Numbered from the stretch's first letter, positions 1 through 12,000 are shown. The stretch is 64,000 bases of DNA from Morinoia aosen (GCA_030386875.1 CM059564.1:43854075-43918074); one strand, 5' to 3'. The notes: generated by a model from the sequence alone, not told the origin. Made by a program: numbers and translations.

Positions 1-1240
1 TCCAGTAAGTCGAGCGTACCTGCTGAGGAAGAGTAGTCATGTACTTCGGTACTGGAAGCCGTCAAGCGTAGCATGGATACCATCAAGATCTAATACATTA
101 CATACAGTTATGCGCATTCAATGATGGACACCATTTTCCTTGCAGAACTTTAAAAAACTGACGAACTATTGAGAGCAGCCGTAAATAAAATTGTTTCTTC
201 AATGGCGAGCGAGACGCCTATGTACTATGAAATCGAAGTACAAGTGAAGCACATAGTATTTTGAAAGTGCGCATATCAATCATCGTACGTTATGTACAAA
301 AAGAATGCTTTAATTGCATAAATGTAATTATGGTTATATTAGCTTAAAAATTCCTAGGCACAACAAAAAGGCGATTTCTAGAGAACAAAGAAAAGAAACC
401 ATTAAGTGCGGTTTGTAGAAAACGAGGAATCAATGCACAATGTGTGTTCCTACACAGAGTACACTGCCCATAGAAACGAGTTAGGAAGGTCGAGGATAAA
501 TTGTTAGATAAGATACAGCAAAGAATGTATGCAAAGCAGACTTCAAGATAGATGTCCCGAACACCACCTGTAGCTTAACTTACTTATCGCGCCCAGCTCC
601 TAACGAATATTATAAGATCGAGAACGGTTGTAAAATAAGAGGGAACTCTTTTACGCATTGAGCTTCTGCTTTGCTCCAGCCCTTTCTTTATGTTAAAAAG
701 ATGAAAATCCATTTCTGCAAAATAATAATGAAGAAGCAATCAATAAAGGTTATCTACTTAAATAAACATAGGATAGAATGGATTGTACACCCACCCAACC
801 TTCCTGCCAGCACCCGCTGATGGAAGATTACAGCATTGGATTGAGACTTACTTTTCACCTGACAGCTGAAAAAAAATACTTAGAATCTTTTCATACATAA
901 TTTAGAACATCTATACGCTATCTTCGGTCACACAAAAATGCAAGAAATTTACAAAAATTATCATTTGATTAGCATTCCTATGAGAAATAATTGCTCTAAT
1001 GAGTACATTTAACGTAATAGAAACAGAAACCTTCCTTGAAACTTGCACTACAGTTAACACACTGAAAAAAAGAGATAGTTTCAGAATCAGCGCAGAGTTA
1101 TAAGCTCACGACAATGGGTGCACAAATAAATAATATGACTTTATTTAACCTTCATTTTTCCAAACAGGAAAGTCGCGAAGAAGTCAACTTGTTTTTCACG
1201 AATCGATCAATGTCTAGCTAAACAAACTGACACTGTACAT
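1..1240. other. AT-rich sequence without recognised feature
   Basis: I see no convincing coding region, RNA gene or repeat here. The sequence is AT-rich, with short homopolymer runs and stops in all frames. It ends at the target-site duplication of the palindromic element starting at 1241. Confidence 0.5.
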
Positions 1241-1573
1241 TAGGGTGGCCAGTACTCATAGGGTAGTTTTTTTATCACAGAATTTTCTTGACGGGACTCC
1301 CTAAAAAGGTAAGGTTGATAGAAAAAATGATACTGGTAAAGATTCAGACCATTTGAACATCGTTAACCCGTGCCCCAACGGCCTCAAAGTCCTGAAAAAT
1401 CGAGAAAAATGCCATTTTTCAGAACTTTGAGGCCGTTGAGGCACGGGTTAACGATGTTCAATTGGTCTGAAACTTTACCAGTATCATTTTTTCTATCAAC
1501 CTCACCTTTTTAGGGGGTCCCGTCAAGAAAATTATGTGAAAAAAAATCTACCCTAATAGTACTGGCCACCCTA
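1241..1573. mobile_element. hAT-type palindromic MITE, 333 bp
   Basis: The outer ends are TAGGGTGGCC and GGCCACCCTA. The two halves are inverted copies of one another almost to the centre (around 1400), so a single strand would fold into one long hairpin. The element is flanked by perfect 8-bp direct repeats CTGTACAT (1233-1240 and 1574-1581). An 8-bp duplication with T at position 2 and A at position 7, and TIRs of the TAGGG/CAGGG type, are typical of the hAT superfamily. There is no ORF, so it is non-autonomous and would need a hAT transposase from elsewhere. Confidence 0.85.
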
Positions 1574-1581
1574 CTGTACAT

Positions 1582-2060
1582 GCACGGATTCTCCCACCTT
1601 TCTAAAAACACAGAACTAATTACCTCTCGAACTGAATGCAGCCAATATGGAATTAAAATAACTCCAATTTTAAACAGCTGAACAGCCTCAATAATCGATT
1701 AGCAGACGTAACTAGTATCCTATATACGGATAGTGAATCCTGATTCGAGACATCTCCACCCATTCTTTCGACAATGAATAATAATAATAAACTCAGTTAA
1801 CGACAACTTCGGTCAAGGACTATTTAGTTGTCGCTTTGGTAGTTTACCAAAGTAATCTTTGTCTTGATGCAATTATGATTTCAAAGCAATATTATTAAGA
1901 GCAATCTTAGCCCGTACGTTCAATTTCATCCACCGAGGACTTCACGGAACCAACCACGCCGAGGCAAACCTGATAGAGCGAGACACAAAAATTTGGTGCA
2001 TATCAATATTCTTCCCGTACTTGACGATGCATGGGGGTTATCCAGAGTTTTAATTTCATT
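1582..2060. other. Intergenic sequence, no feature seen
   Basis: The stretch between the MITE and the 3' end of the LINE is AT-rich, with a short AATAATAATAAT microsatellite near 1778-1795. No coding potential is apparent. The true 3' terminus of the LINE may fall within this interval. Confidence 0.4.
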
Positions 2061-2180
2061 GGTAGCTAGAACCCCCGGGTGGGGTTCCAGCTACCCGCCC
2101 TCACTATGGCCGAGCGCTGACCCATGCTGGAACCCCCTCTCAACAGAGAGTTGAGGATATAAGCACGGAGCGCTCGGCCA
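2061..2180 (-). other. Two stem-loops in the LINE 3' UTR
   Basis: The first hairpin (2061-2095) pairs GGTAGCT with AGCTACC around a second GAACCCC/GGGGTTC stem. The second (2107-2180) pairs TGGCCGAGCGCT with AGCGCTCGGCCA and encloses a smaller TCAAC/GTTGA hairpin (about 2137-2156). They lie 60-180 nt beyond the ORF2 stop. Several LINE reverse transcriptases recognise a 3' UTR stem-loop, so this is a plausible template-recognition structure; that role is inference. Confidence 0.55.
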
Positions 2181-2239
2181 TTTGCTTATCAAAATTCCAA
2201 GGTAGTGTCCGTCACACCTCCACTTGTCCACTTTCACCT

Positions 2240-5200
2240 TCACAGATTTCCGAACACATTGATTTCCTTGATGAACTCCAGCACTCTACGGATGGGTCCT
2301 CCGTCCCGCAACACGTTCCCCGTATTAACATTCTTACCGGTTCCCGGCTTAAGTATTCGGTCTCTTGTTAGCTGCAGCGCGGTACATTCTTCCATGATAT
2401 GTTTTACAGTTATGACCTCTGTTCCACACCATCCGCAAATGGGTCTCTGTCCGAGAGCCTGCGGGTCCAAGAGATAACTGTGAGTTAGGGTTGTATGGTT
2501 CAGTCGCAACCTATTTATGACCACCTCTTCCTGTCGGTTCAACTTCAAGTCGGCTCTCTTCCACTTTCCGGGGCTGGGTTTTATTGCTCGCAAGTCTCCT
2601 CGATCCTGTTGCCATTCCACGTTCCAAATCTCATATGTTCTTCTTCTGATTACCGGGAGCCAGTCGCTGTAGGGAATCAGCAGAAATTCAGCAGGTCTGG
2701 TTGCTGCCGCCTTTGCCGCCTGGTCCGCGCGCTCATTTTCAACTATGCCAACGTGGGCTGGAACCCAGCTAATTGTTATGTTCTTTCCATCCGAAATAAT
2801 CTGGTGCATCTCAAGCGTTAATTTTTTCAAAAGTTCATTATTTTCAGTGTAGCTATCGATCAATTGTATCGAGCTCATTGAATCGCTGCATATTACGAAG
2901 TTCTGGGCTGGCGTTTCCTTGATGATATTTAAGGCAAGCTTGATAGCGTGCAGTTCGGCTGTCATAACACTTGCCACGTCTGGGAGAGAGGCGCTTCTGA
3001 TGATATCGCCCATCACGGCCGCTGCACCTACTCCCGTCGGTGACTTTGATCCATCTGTGTAGATGATTTTATGCTTTTGGTATCTCCTCATGTTATCTCT
3101 GTGTATGTGCCGTACGATAGATGCGTCTATTTCTTCTTTCTTCATTTTAGTCATGTGCTGTTCCACTTCTGGTCTCCTCAAGACCCACGAAAATGATGCA
3201 GGTGTAAGGCTCGGCTGGACGGGCTGGGTTGGAATGTTATACTGAGTTAAGGCCTGACGTATTCTCTGGATAACCGGTTCTGAGCTGCACTTGCGGCTGG
3301 TAAAAAACATTTCAAGTTTAGTATTATTGACACAACAATATGCTGGATTTAGGAAATGACATTTAAGCTTAAAGAAATATCGGAGTAGCAAGTCTTTCCT
3401 TCGTAGCTCTAGTTTTGGTTCGTTGCAAATGATATGGAGGTTCGCTATTGGTGTCGTCTTGAAAGCGCCCGTACTAATGCGCATTGCCTCGTTTACGACG
3501 GCATCAATCTCCCTCAGCGCCGCTGCACTGGCAGAACCGTACACTATACTTCCGTAATCAATCTTTGACCGGATCAGGGATCTGTATAATTTCATTAGAA
3601 TATCCTGATCTGCACCCCAAGTATATGCAGACACAGATCTCATCAGGTTCAAGTCATTTCGGCATTTTTCTTTTGTCTTATGGATATGGGTAATCCAATT
3701 GAGTTTTCTGTCCCAGTGGAGACCAAGGAACTTTGTGCTTTCGACGGTTGGTATTGTTTTTCCTTCTAGTTGCAGGGTTGGAACAAGTGTTGCTTCTCTC
3801 CCTTTATAAAAATTCATTGCGGTCGTCTTGGTTGAGGAGAATTTAAATCCGTTTTTCATTGCCCAATGGGTGATTTTGTCTATTGTTATCTGTAACTCTG
3901 CTTGTACTTTGGTCTTGTCGTAATCTGCAAATGCTATGAGGAGATCGTCCACGAACAGAGAGCTGAACACTTCTGATGGGATTTCACTTGCCAATGAGTT
4001 TATTTTTACGGCGAAAAGTGTGACACTTAAAGTGCTTCCCTGAGGCGTTCCTGTTTCTAGATCTTCAGCTTGAGACATTTCTTCCCCAAGTTTTACTTTA
4101 AACGTTCGATCTTTGAGGAATTCCTCAACGAATTTTGGCAATCTTCCCCTTAGACCAGCTGTCGCCAAATCTCTCAAAATTCGGTAGCGCCACGTCATGT
4201 CGTAAGCCTTTTCCAAATCAAAAAACACTGCCATGACAAATTTATTATTGGCCAGCGACTGTCTAATGTACGTATCAAACCGTACAAGATGATCTACGGT
4301 TGCTCGATGTCGTCTGAAGCCACACTGCACACTGGAGAGGAGTTTATTGTTTTCGAGGTATTCCATTAACCTTCTGTTGATCATCTTTTCGTATGTTTTC
4401 AATACACAACTCGTCAATGAGATTGGTCTATAGTTACTAGGGTTTGTGTGATCTTTGCCGGGTTTTGGGACAGGGATTACAATAGCCTGTTTCCATGGTT
4501 GATAGACGAATTCGGAACTCCATAGTTTGTTGTATACTTTCAGCAGATATTGGAGAGCATTAGTCGGTAGATTCTTGATCATAAGATTACTGATATTGTC
4601 CGGTCCAGGTGTCGTGATTTTGTTACTCTTGATGGCAGATGATAGTTCACACATGGTGAAAGGAGCATTGTATGGTTCTCTGTTGTTGCTTGTGAAGTCC
4701 ACTGGGGTTTGTTCAATAAGTTGCTTGTATTGTAGGAATTGACTCGAGTAGTTTCTATCGCTGGATGTGGTCCTGAATGTCTCGGCTAGTTTCTCAACGA
4801 TGGTCTTCAGCGTTGAGTATTGGACTCCATTCTCGCTTAGCATTTTTATTTGTCTCTTCACTCTTCCTCTGATTCTATTTATTTTCTCCCACACGCAGCT
4901 GCTAGGCGTGTTGGTGCTGAGAGTTGTGACGTACTCTCGCCAACTGCTCTGTTTTGCTTCCCTGAAGGTTCTCGTTGCCACTGCCCGTGCTCTCTTCCAC
5001 CTCTCTTCCACCACTTGACCATCAGTCCCGTCCTCTTATATATCCTGTAACACCTTTCTCTTTCCCGCCAAGCTGCTTTGCAGTCTGCAGTCCACCACGG
5101 CTTTGCATAACACCGTCTCCTCTTGTATTTAGGTACCCACCTCTCAGCAGCGCAACCAAACTTTGTGTAAAGATCGACCACTGCTGCGTCTGGATCCTCC

Positions 5201-5973
5201 GGTATTTCAAGTTCGTGGGCATTTCTCCATATTTCGTCTTCACGATATTGCCTCCAATTGCCCTTCCTGAAATTCCATCCTTCCGGCTCAACACGTCCGT
5301 CAGCTTGTCGCACTGATAAGGTCAACACTATAGGGAAATGGTCGCTGCTAAGCACTGAAGAGAGGGCGGTAAATTTTACATCCGGTGTTATATCAGGGGT
5401 GGTCAAGGTCAGGTCAATCACCGATCCTGAGATATGGGTGGCTGAGTCATCATTGATAATATTAACGATGCCTTGTTTTAGGAAATTTTGCATCAATCGT
5501 CCTCTTCGATCTATGGTACTATTTCCCCAGTCACTGTGATGGGCGTTGAAATCTCCCATCAGGATAACGGGTTTTGGCATTCCTTTGATTGCGTCAAAAA
5601 GCTCTTCGATGTTTATATTTGTCCTTGGTGGTAGGTAAATAGATGCTACTGTGATGGCTTTATAGTTATTTAGGCACACCCTTGCACCAATAATTTGAGT
5701 AGGTGAATTGATTTCAATTTCTTGAATTGGTATCGACGAGTATACATACAGAGCCACCCCTCCATGGAACCTGTGGTTGTAATGGCCCTGCTTGCACAGA
5801 CCATTATATCCCTGTATAGGTGACACAAAATCATTCCCATGGAATGTCTCCTGGACTGCTATCACTGCAGGTTTGTGTGTATCAACCAGGTTGATGAGGT
5901 CTTCTTTTGATGTCGCCATTCCCTGCAGGTTCCACTGGATGAACTTGACTTCTTCCACCGCCATTACCTCCAC
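2240..5973 (-). pseudogene. LINE ORF2: endonuclease-RT-RNase H, frameshifted
   Basis: This is the retrotransposition enzyme of the LINE. The upstream frame (5973 to about 5000) holds an exonuclease-endonuclease-phosphatase fold endonuclease, with the QETF, GDFNAHHSDW and SDHFP motifs. The downstream frame (about 5014 to 2240) holds the RT, with FFDLEKAYD (motif A), TPQGS and the catalytic FVDD near 3950. RNase H follows, with YTDGS, TAELHA, CSDS and NERADQAA as the acidic residues, then a C-terminal CGWC...HIMEEC knuckle. The two frames overlap around 4975-5014 and the conserved sequence crosses at about 5000 (WWKR), so one indel separates endonuclease from RT. The start ATG at 5971-5973 overlaps the end of ORF1 by 10 nt, suggesting coupled or reinitiated translation. 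Confidence 0.85.
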
Positions 5974-8417
5974 TTGCGTATGTTGCTTTCCTTGGAATGT
6001 TGACCAGGCTTCCTTCCATCCTCTCGTCCTCTAGGAGATCTCCGCCTGTAGCTCTCTCCCGAATTTCCACGCGGCCGCTGTCCTTTATTTACTCTTACTT
6101 TTGGGCGAGTAGACTTCCGTAGCTCCTCTTCGTAGTTACTTCTGTCCTCCTCCTCCACTCTTCCCTTTGCCTCTTGCGTGTATTCATCAAATATCTTCTT
6201 CGTTTCTCTCACTCTTGACTCTCTTTCTTTTTCGCGGGCAGATGTCTCAAGGCTTAGGCTGACTTTCGTGGTGTAAAGTCTTCCTGTATTGGGACTTTCA
6301 CAAACCACTTCCGTTTCTCTCTGAGTTTCGTCTCCGGTCACTGACCACCTTCTGCTCCGGCCACCGTTTCCTTCACTGACCATTCCTGTTGTCGTCTTCT
6401 TCTTGCTTTGCTGCGGTTCCGCTGCCGGTTCTAGGTCATCTGCACGATTTCTTTTCTTACTTGTTATTAGTTCTATTTTATCATGGTTGACAGGTGTCAT
6501 TACTGCCTTGCTGTAATTCATTGAAAAGTTCGGGTGCCGGTAACTGAACAACACTCTGGCTTGCCCCTTGGATACACGCTCTCTGTTTTGAATCACCAGA
6601 ATTTCCTCCTCCATTACTCGCATCCGACAATTCCTCGCTCCAGTTACATGGCCCTCACCGCAGTGGTAACACTTACTTTCTTCCGATGTACACTCGTCCA
6701 TTTCATGGCCAGCCAAGCTACACTTAGGGCAGATTTGTTCCCCTTGGCAGTACTTCACTCCATGGCCATACTCCTGACATCTTTTGCATAACATAGGTCT
6801 CGGCTTTACTTCATAAACTTGTGATCTTGCTTGTTCTCCAGGTATATCAATATAATTTGGCAGGATAGGTTGTCTGAAGGACACTAATAAAGGTTTTGCG
6901 AGCTGGTTTCTGGGCTTTATCCATGTTGCTTGGACTACATCTTGCGCGCCGCATTTTTCCAAGAGTCCTGTCTTGAATACTTCAAAATTGTTTAGGTCAT
7001 ATTCGTATACGTAGACGAGGCCTTTTTGAACAGCAAAGTCGAGATTTTCTTCTACTGTGACCGGTAGTTCATTTAATTGTCGTATCAGCTTCATTTTACG
7101 GCTTTGTGTTGCATCGCACACTTCTACTGTGAACACAGTTTTACTGCGGGATCTAATTGCTTTTGGTTTGTTACCGAGATGTTGAGTGATGCACTTCTCC
7201 AGCAGCCAGGGTGACATTTTCCTTCTGTGTGCTTCATTCATTTTGCAGTCGAAATGTGTGATGAACTTATCAGGTGATGGTACTCGTTCAGTTTCTTGCA
7301 CACCCTCTTTAATTTGTTTTGCCCTTCTTAATGTTACCTTTTCCTTTTCTATGATCTGCAACAAACTTCTTTCTTCCATTTCTTTGGCACACTGGGTGCT
7401 GCCCGCTGCATGGGGTCCTCCACAGTGAGCACACTTCAGCTGCTCAGAGCTGCAGTTTGGAGAGGAGTGGCCCACCTCAGCACACTTCCTGCAGACAAGT
7501 GAGGTGCTGCGGCATCGCTTGGCGGTGTGTCCGTATGCCTGACAGTTGAAGCACATCATCGGCTTACTATTAAATGGGTATACCTTGGTGTCCTGTCTTT
7601 CCCCGGGGACATAAATGCTGTAGGGAACCGTCGGTTGCTGGAATGTTATCAGAAAAGCTTGAGTTTCGGAATATCTTGGTTTGATAAATGTTGCTCTGGT
7701 TACTTCCACCACGTTGTACTGTTCCTGCAGACCAGACTTGAATTCTTCGATGTCAACAATGTCGAAGTCACTAATGTATATTAAGCCTACCGAGTGGTTA
7801 AATCGGCCGTATTCTGTCGTCTGGCACGGCACACCTTCCACGCACGTCACGCCAACAATCCTTTCTGCCTGCACTGCGCTCCGCACCTCCACCATCATCG
7901 TCTGACGGCCCATGCTGAAGATTCTTATCGGTTTCGCTCCAGTTATCTCTTCAATTTTTTCGATGATGTTAAATGGGTTGATAGTTCTCTTCCTTTCTGT
8001 TTCAAATATCATTGAGAAATACTTTGGAAAATATTGTTCATTGTCTCTCACAACTAGAGGCACGTATTCCTTTTTTTCTTTTCTTGGGTTTTTTTCCTTT
8101 TTCTCCGTTAGTAGAACTTGTCCTGCAGGTGTGTCCGATTGTGCCATCAACACTGCCGCCTCGATTCGCCTCAGCCGTCCCTCAATCTCACTCACTCCAC
8201 CAGCACCACTCACCTCCGCAGCTGTGGCTTCTCGACTCTCCGCAGATCCATCAATTATTGAAGAAATTGCTCCTTCAATCCTCCTTCGAATACCCTCAAT
8301 CCTATTCCTCTGCTCCACCTCACCGTGAGGATTGCCGCTGTCTTGATCTCCCATTCCGCGTTGCGAGTCTTCCTTCCTCTCCCGATCAACTCCCGTTGGA
8401 CACTCTTCACTCAACAT
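5964..8417 (-). CDS. LINE ORF1 gag-like protein with duplicated zinc-knuckle module
   Basis: An 817-residue protein with an acidic/basic N-terminus (1-120). Residues about 145-345 form a module of an RRM-like region followed by three Cys-His knuckles (CFNCQAYGHTAKRC, CRKCAEVGHSSPNC, CAHCGGPH). Residues about 405-600 repeat the same order (CKRCQEYGHGVKYC, CPKCSLAGHEMDEC, CYHCGEGH). Shared landmarks include IKPR, the PGE motif after a QP pair, and the spacing to the first knuckle. The C-terminus (630-817) is basic, low complexity and rich in R/E/K. The protein would bind and package LINE RNA. The ORF is intact, unlike ORF2. A single RRM/knuckle set is usual for this group, so the tandem copy is unusual. 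Confidence 0.85.
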   Translation of the reverse strand: MLSEECPTGVDRERKEDSQRGMGDQDSGNPHGEVEQRNRIEGIRRRIEGAISSIIDGSAESREATAAEVSGAGGVSEIEGRLRRIEAAVLMAQSDTPAGQVLLTEKKEKNPRKEKKEYVPLVVRDNEQYFPKYFSMIFETERKRTINPFNIIEKIEEITGAKPIRIFSMGRQTMMVEVRSAVQAERIVGVTCVEGVPCQTTEYGRFNHSVGLIYISDFDIVDIEEFKSGLQEQYNVVEVTRATFIKPRYSETQAFLITFQQPTVPYSIYVPGERQDTKVYPFNSKPMMCFNCQAYGHTAKRCRSTSLVCRKCAEVGHSSPNCSSEQLKCAHCGGPHAAGSTQCAKEMEERSLLQIIEKEKVTLRRAKQIKEGVQETERVPSPDKFITHFDCKMNEAHRRKMSPWLLEKCITQHLGNKPKAIRSRSKTVFTVEVCDATQSRKMKLIRQLNELPVTVEENLDFAVQKGLVYVYEYDLNNFEVFKTGLLEKCGAQDVVQATWIKPRNQLAKPLLVSFRQPILPNYIDIPGEQARSQVYEVKPRPMLCKRCQEYGHGVKYCQGEQICPKCSLAGHEMDECTSEESKCYHCGEGHVTGARNCRMRVMEEEILVIQNRERVSKGQARVLFSYRHPNFSMNYSKAVMTPVNHDKIELITSKKRNRADDLEPAAEPQQSKKKTTTGMVSEGNGGRSRRWSVTGDETQRETEVVCESPNTGRLYTTKVSLSLETSAREKERESRVRETKKIFDEYTQEAKGRVEEEDRSNYEEELRKSTRPKVRVNKGQRPRGNSGESYRRRSPRGREDGRKPGQHSKESNIRKWR

Positions 8418-8441
8418 TGTATTTAGTTTCAGGGGGTGGGT

Positions 8442-8461
8442 CCCCTTGATAAATCAAGGGG
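8442..8461. other. Perfect palindrome in LINE leader
   Basis: CCCCTTGAT and ATCAAGGGG pair around an AA spacer, immediately upstream of the LINE ORF1 start. It may be a structural element of the LINE 5' UTR. The sequence from here to about 8880 is locally GC-rich and could be the rest of the 5' UTR, but I cannot place the 5' end. Confidence 0.4.
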
Positions 8462-9055
8462 GCCGGTTAGTTTTTTCCTATTATACACACAGAAATTTTT
8501 GATATACTTTTAGGCTTTAGAACACGAACAAAACTACAAATTTAACACAAAATTGGAACAATACACGATTTAGTAGGTTATGCAACCTAGTTATTCACCT
8601 TACACTAACGAACGCTTAGCAAACCAAAAATGAAAAAGAAATTCACAACCTAGAGCACCGAGGTGCCCTAGGCGCCCCCCGCGTTGGTTCCACCCACAAT
8701 AATTCTGATTGGCGATAAACTATTACAATAATCAAGTCGCTATCCCAGTACAACAGGTTGTACGAATGACAGTAGTCGTAGTGGGTGTACTAACGGCACC
8801 ACCACGAGAAGGTGCGGGTGGGCTGGATACCCGCACCTGAGCACGGGTAACCTCTATCAAATCCTTGTCTGTTTTTCTTTTTTGTTCCCTAAACCACAAA
8901 AAGAAAGTTGCACATCAAATAACCGTAAGAAAATATTTCGAGTTTGATGCCAGTAAAATTGGTAAAGGGAACAGTGAAATTTCCTACAAACTCGTCATGA
9001 CTATTTCACACATTTAAAAAGGCAGGGCAATGAAGGAATACATAAACATCATTTC

Positions 9056-9061
9056 TTTATT
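9056..9061 (-). promoter_or_regulatory. Poly(A) signal AATAAA of the TPR gene
   Basis: AATAAA on the minus strand lies about 10 nt after the TAA stop of the last coding exon (9072-9074). If used, the 3' UTR would be very short. No other strong signal stood out nearby. Confidence 0.5.
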
Positions 9062-9071
9062 GACAGAAAAA

Positions 9072-12000
9072 TTACGATTCAAGATCAGAATCATCTTTGC
9101 CGGCCTGCTTGATGATCTCCCGCTCGATCTCCTCCTCATCTTCAGCGTCAGTCCAGTCGTCGTCGGAGTCTGAGCCGGAGTCGCTGTCGTATCCGAGCTC
9201 GGAGAGCAGGTCAACAATGTGCTCCACGAGCTGTGGGTCGTCGCACGGGAACTGCGACTCGCACTGCAAAAGTACGTTTTCTATGTGGGAAAACACACCT
9301 TGACTTACACCGTAACTACAGAAGAGGAAACGAGGTAGAGTCATTTCTATGGAGGAAATACACCTCCTCTTGTTCAGTTTCACTTCAAACAAACTTTGTG
9401 ACGTCACCATTGCGACATGTCGTTAAGCCAATAGTGGTGCCAGATTTGAGGCTAGCAGTGTCATCAGATGTAATATGAGGGCTGCTATTGGTTCGTTGCC
9501 ATGATGTCAGCATTGCCATGCAGTCGACAAAAAACTGCTTCGACCTTACCTTGTTTCTTCTGCCATGACCGCAACAAGAAAAAGCATATCAACTGATAAC
9601 ATCATCGACGAGTGTTACTAGGAAATTTAATGTTAGTTGAAGCCTCCCTACCCGCTAAAAAAAACACATTCCTATGAGGAGAAGGAGGAAGGAACCATTC
9701 AGTGTGGAGATGAGGGAACATGGAATCTATGCAGCAAGGGGCATAAAAAAAGAAATTTGAGAAATAAGTTTATGAAACAAGATAAAAGTTGAAGAAGAAA
9801 GTAGTAGCTGCTGAAAACAAAACAGCAATGAACAAAAAAAAAATGGTCAAAATGACAAAAAAAAATTTAGTTCAATAAAAAGAAGGCCTACCTAACTCTC
9901 AGTCAGAACCTCACATTTTACCCCTGGGACTGCTAATTCTCATATATACAATAATTGTACCTCCCTGACGGAGGAACGGACCCCTTACAAATATATAAAT
10001 AAAGAAACAAAAGTATTATCAAATAATATTTTCTAACGCGCTACCGTGAACAGTGCGCCCATTTACCTTCTTGGCGTCCCTGAGGTGCTGCAGGGCGTCG
10101 GCATGGCGCTCCTCCCCCTGCATGTAGCAGTTCCAGCCCAGCAGGTAGTGCAACTCCACTATCTGAAGGAAAAAAGTAGAATGTACTATAAAAAACAACT
10201 ATCAAGGAAAAACTTCAACAGCAATAGGAACCAAAAAGAAACAGGTAACAAGTCATGGAACAATGCGTTAAATTGTACAATGGTAAAGGATTGGCCCTTC
10301 CACTTCCTATAATGCCACTCAACTTGAAATGATGAATGGATGGAATAGTGCATTAAAATGTACAGTGGTAAAGGATTGGCCCTTCCACTCCCTATAATGC
10401 CACTCTACTTGAAATGATGAATGGATGGAATAGTGCATTAAAATGTACAGTGGTAAAGGATTGGCCCTTCCACTCCCTATAATGCCACTCTACTTGAAAT
10501 GATGAATGGATGGAATAGTGCATTAAAATGTACAGTGGTAAAGGATTGGCCCTTCCACTCCCTATAATGCCACTCTACTTGAAATGATGAATGGATGGAA
10601 TAGTGCATTAAAATGTACAGTGGTAAAGGATTAGCACTTCCACTACCTACGGAGAGTAATTACAACATCACTTCAATCACCTGGTGAAATAATGGAATGC
10701 TAAAACAATCCTCTAACATTTACGGTTTACAATCAGCACTTCTGCCACACTAAAAAAAAAAATAGGGTCCATCATCATTTACAGAAAAATCGAAAAGGCA
10801 AAGAAATATAAGGTATTTTCACAGCTCTGTCAACATAAATTCTTTCATATCCATGACCAAAAAGGATCTATGCGCGTATGAAAACCCTTGATCTATGAAG
10901 AGACAGTGTGGGCCAGAAGTGACTGACCCTTTTAATTTGCTGGCAGAGTAAATTAGGATACCGAAATAAACCATGAAAATGTAACTCTTTCAAATAAAAC
11001 AAAGTTTTTCTTTTATCAGCAAATTAGAGGGTCAGTTACTTCTGGCCCATCCTGCATTATGAGACAAGCATAAGCTTTTCTGATAAGACGAGCAAAAAAA
11101 AAAGTGCCTGTCATTCACCTTCATCTAAGACCTTTCATTCTTGTCCATTTCACTCATAACTCAGATTAACAGGTGAGCTAGGAAATCGATGTCATAAAAA
11201 GTAATCACTGCATAAGGAAGGAAAAAACATCATTTTGCATTTAAGTGTGACATTCAACTTGATAAATGTCCCAGAGAAGATAGGCTTCTAAATGACATCA
11301 TCCTTTGGCTCATGACTGCAGCTCGTACAATCGGTCATACATATATGCCAGCTATATAACAAACAAATGTGGTGTTAAAATACAAACTAGGAACCTCAGC
11401 AAAAGGCAGCTGTGCTAAAGTGCCGAAATAAGTCCCAAGACACTTTCGTATGTCTTCATAACTTGTTTTGACCTGGCTAGCTTTCAATTCAATAAAATTG
11501 TTGACAAATTTAGATATGGTGATACAAAATTTTAACCACTAACACCTCAAGTTTGTACCAGGCTTTGCACCCTCTCACGTGTAAATCTAAATTTTTTGGG
11601 AAGACGTTAGTTTAGGAGGCTTAAAAAAATATATTTTCCCATACTTGGAGAAGCATACTGAAGGGCATAGTGCCAGATATACAATACAAATAAACACAGG
11701 AATGAAATGTTCTTAAATCCAAAAGAAATACTTGTGAACAATAAAATTATTTTATATTGCATCAAGCTGAAATTTTTTATTTGTAAATACATACGTTTTT
11801 ATTCATAGGCCCAAAACTTATATCCAACTCAAATTTTTCAATTTTAACATTAAATTTGCATAGTATGCTCAAAAATAGAAATGTTATTACACAATTTTAA
11901 CATAACAGTATCTATGCTTGATAAATATTAAAAATTAAAAAAGCTGCATCAAGGAAGTTAAGAAGAAACTACAAGTGTCACACTGTCATTGAAATCATTT

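Larger units (their letters stand above)
2061..8461 (-). mobile_element. I-like non-LTR retrotransposon, minus strand
   Basis: A near-complete two-ORF LINE reads leftward. ORF1 (8417 to 5964) is a nucleic-acid-binding gag-like protein; ORF2 (5973 to 2240) carries AP endonuclease, reverse transcriptase, RNase H and a terminal Cys-His motif. An RNase H downstream of RT points to the I/R1/LOA group rather than CR1 or Jockey; I-like is my best guess. Limits are approximate: the right limit is the small palindrome upstream of ORF1, the left limit is the 3' UTR hairpins. I did not find a clear poly(A) tail or target-site duplication. The ORF2 frameshift makes this copy defective. Confidence 0.75.

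Noticed and set aside
9097..9303. Plus-strand Ser-rich ORF at 9.1-9.3 kb
   Set aside because: It is antisense to the acidic (Asp/Glu/Ser) last exon of the TPR gene, which produces Ser-rich reverse frames.
10254..10655. CRISPR-like array
   Set aside because: The 85-bp units are directly adjacent without unique spacers and lie in a eukaryotic intron.
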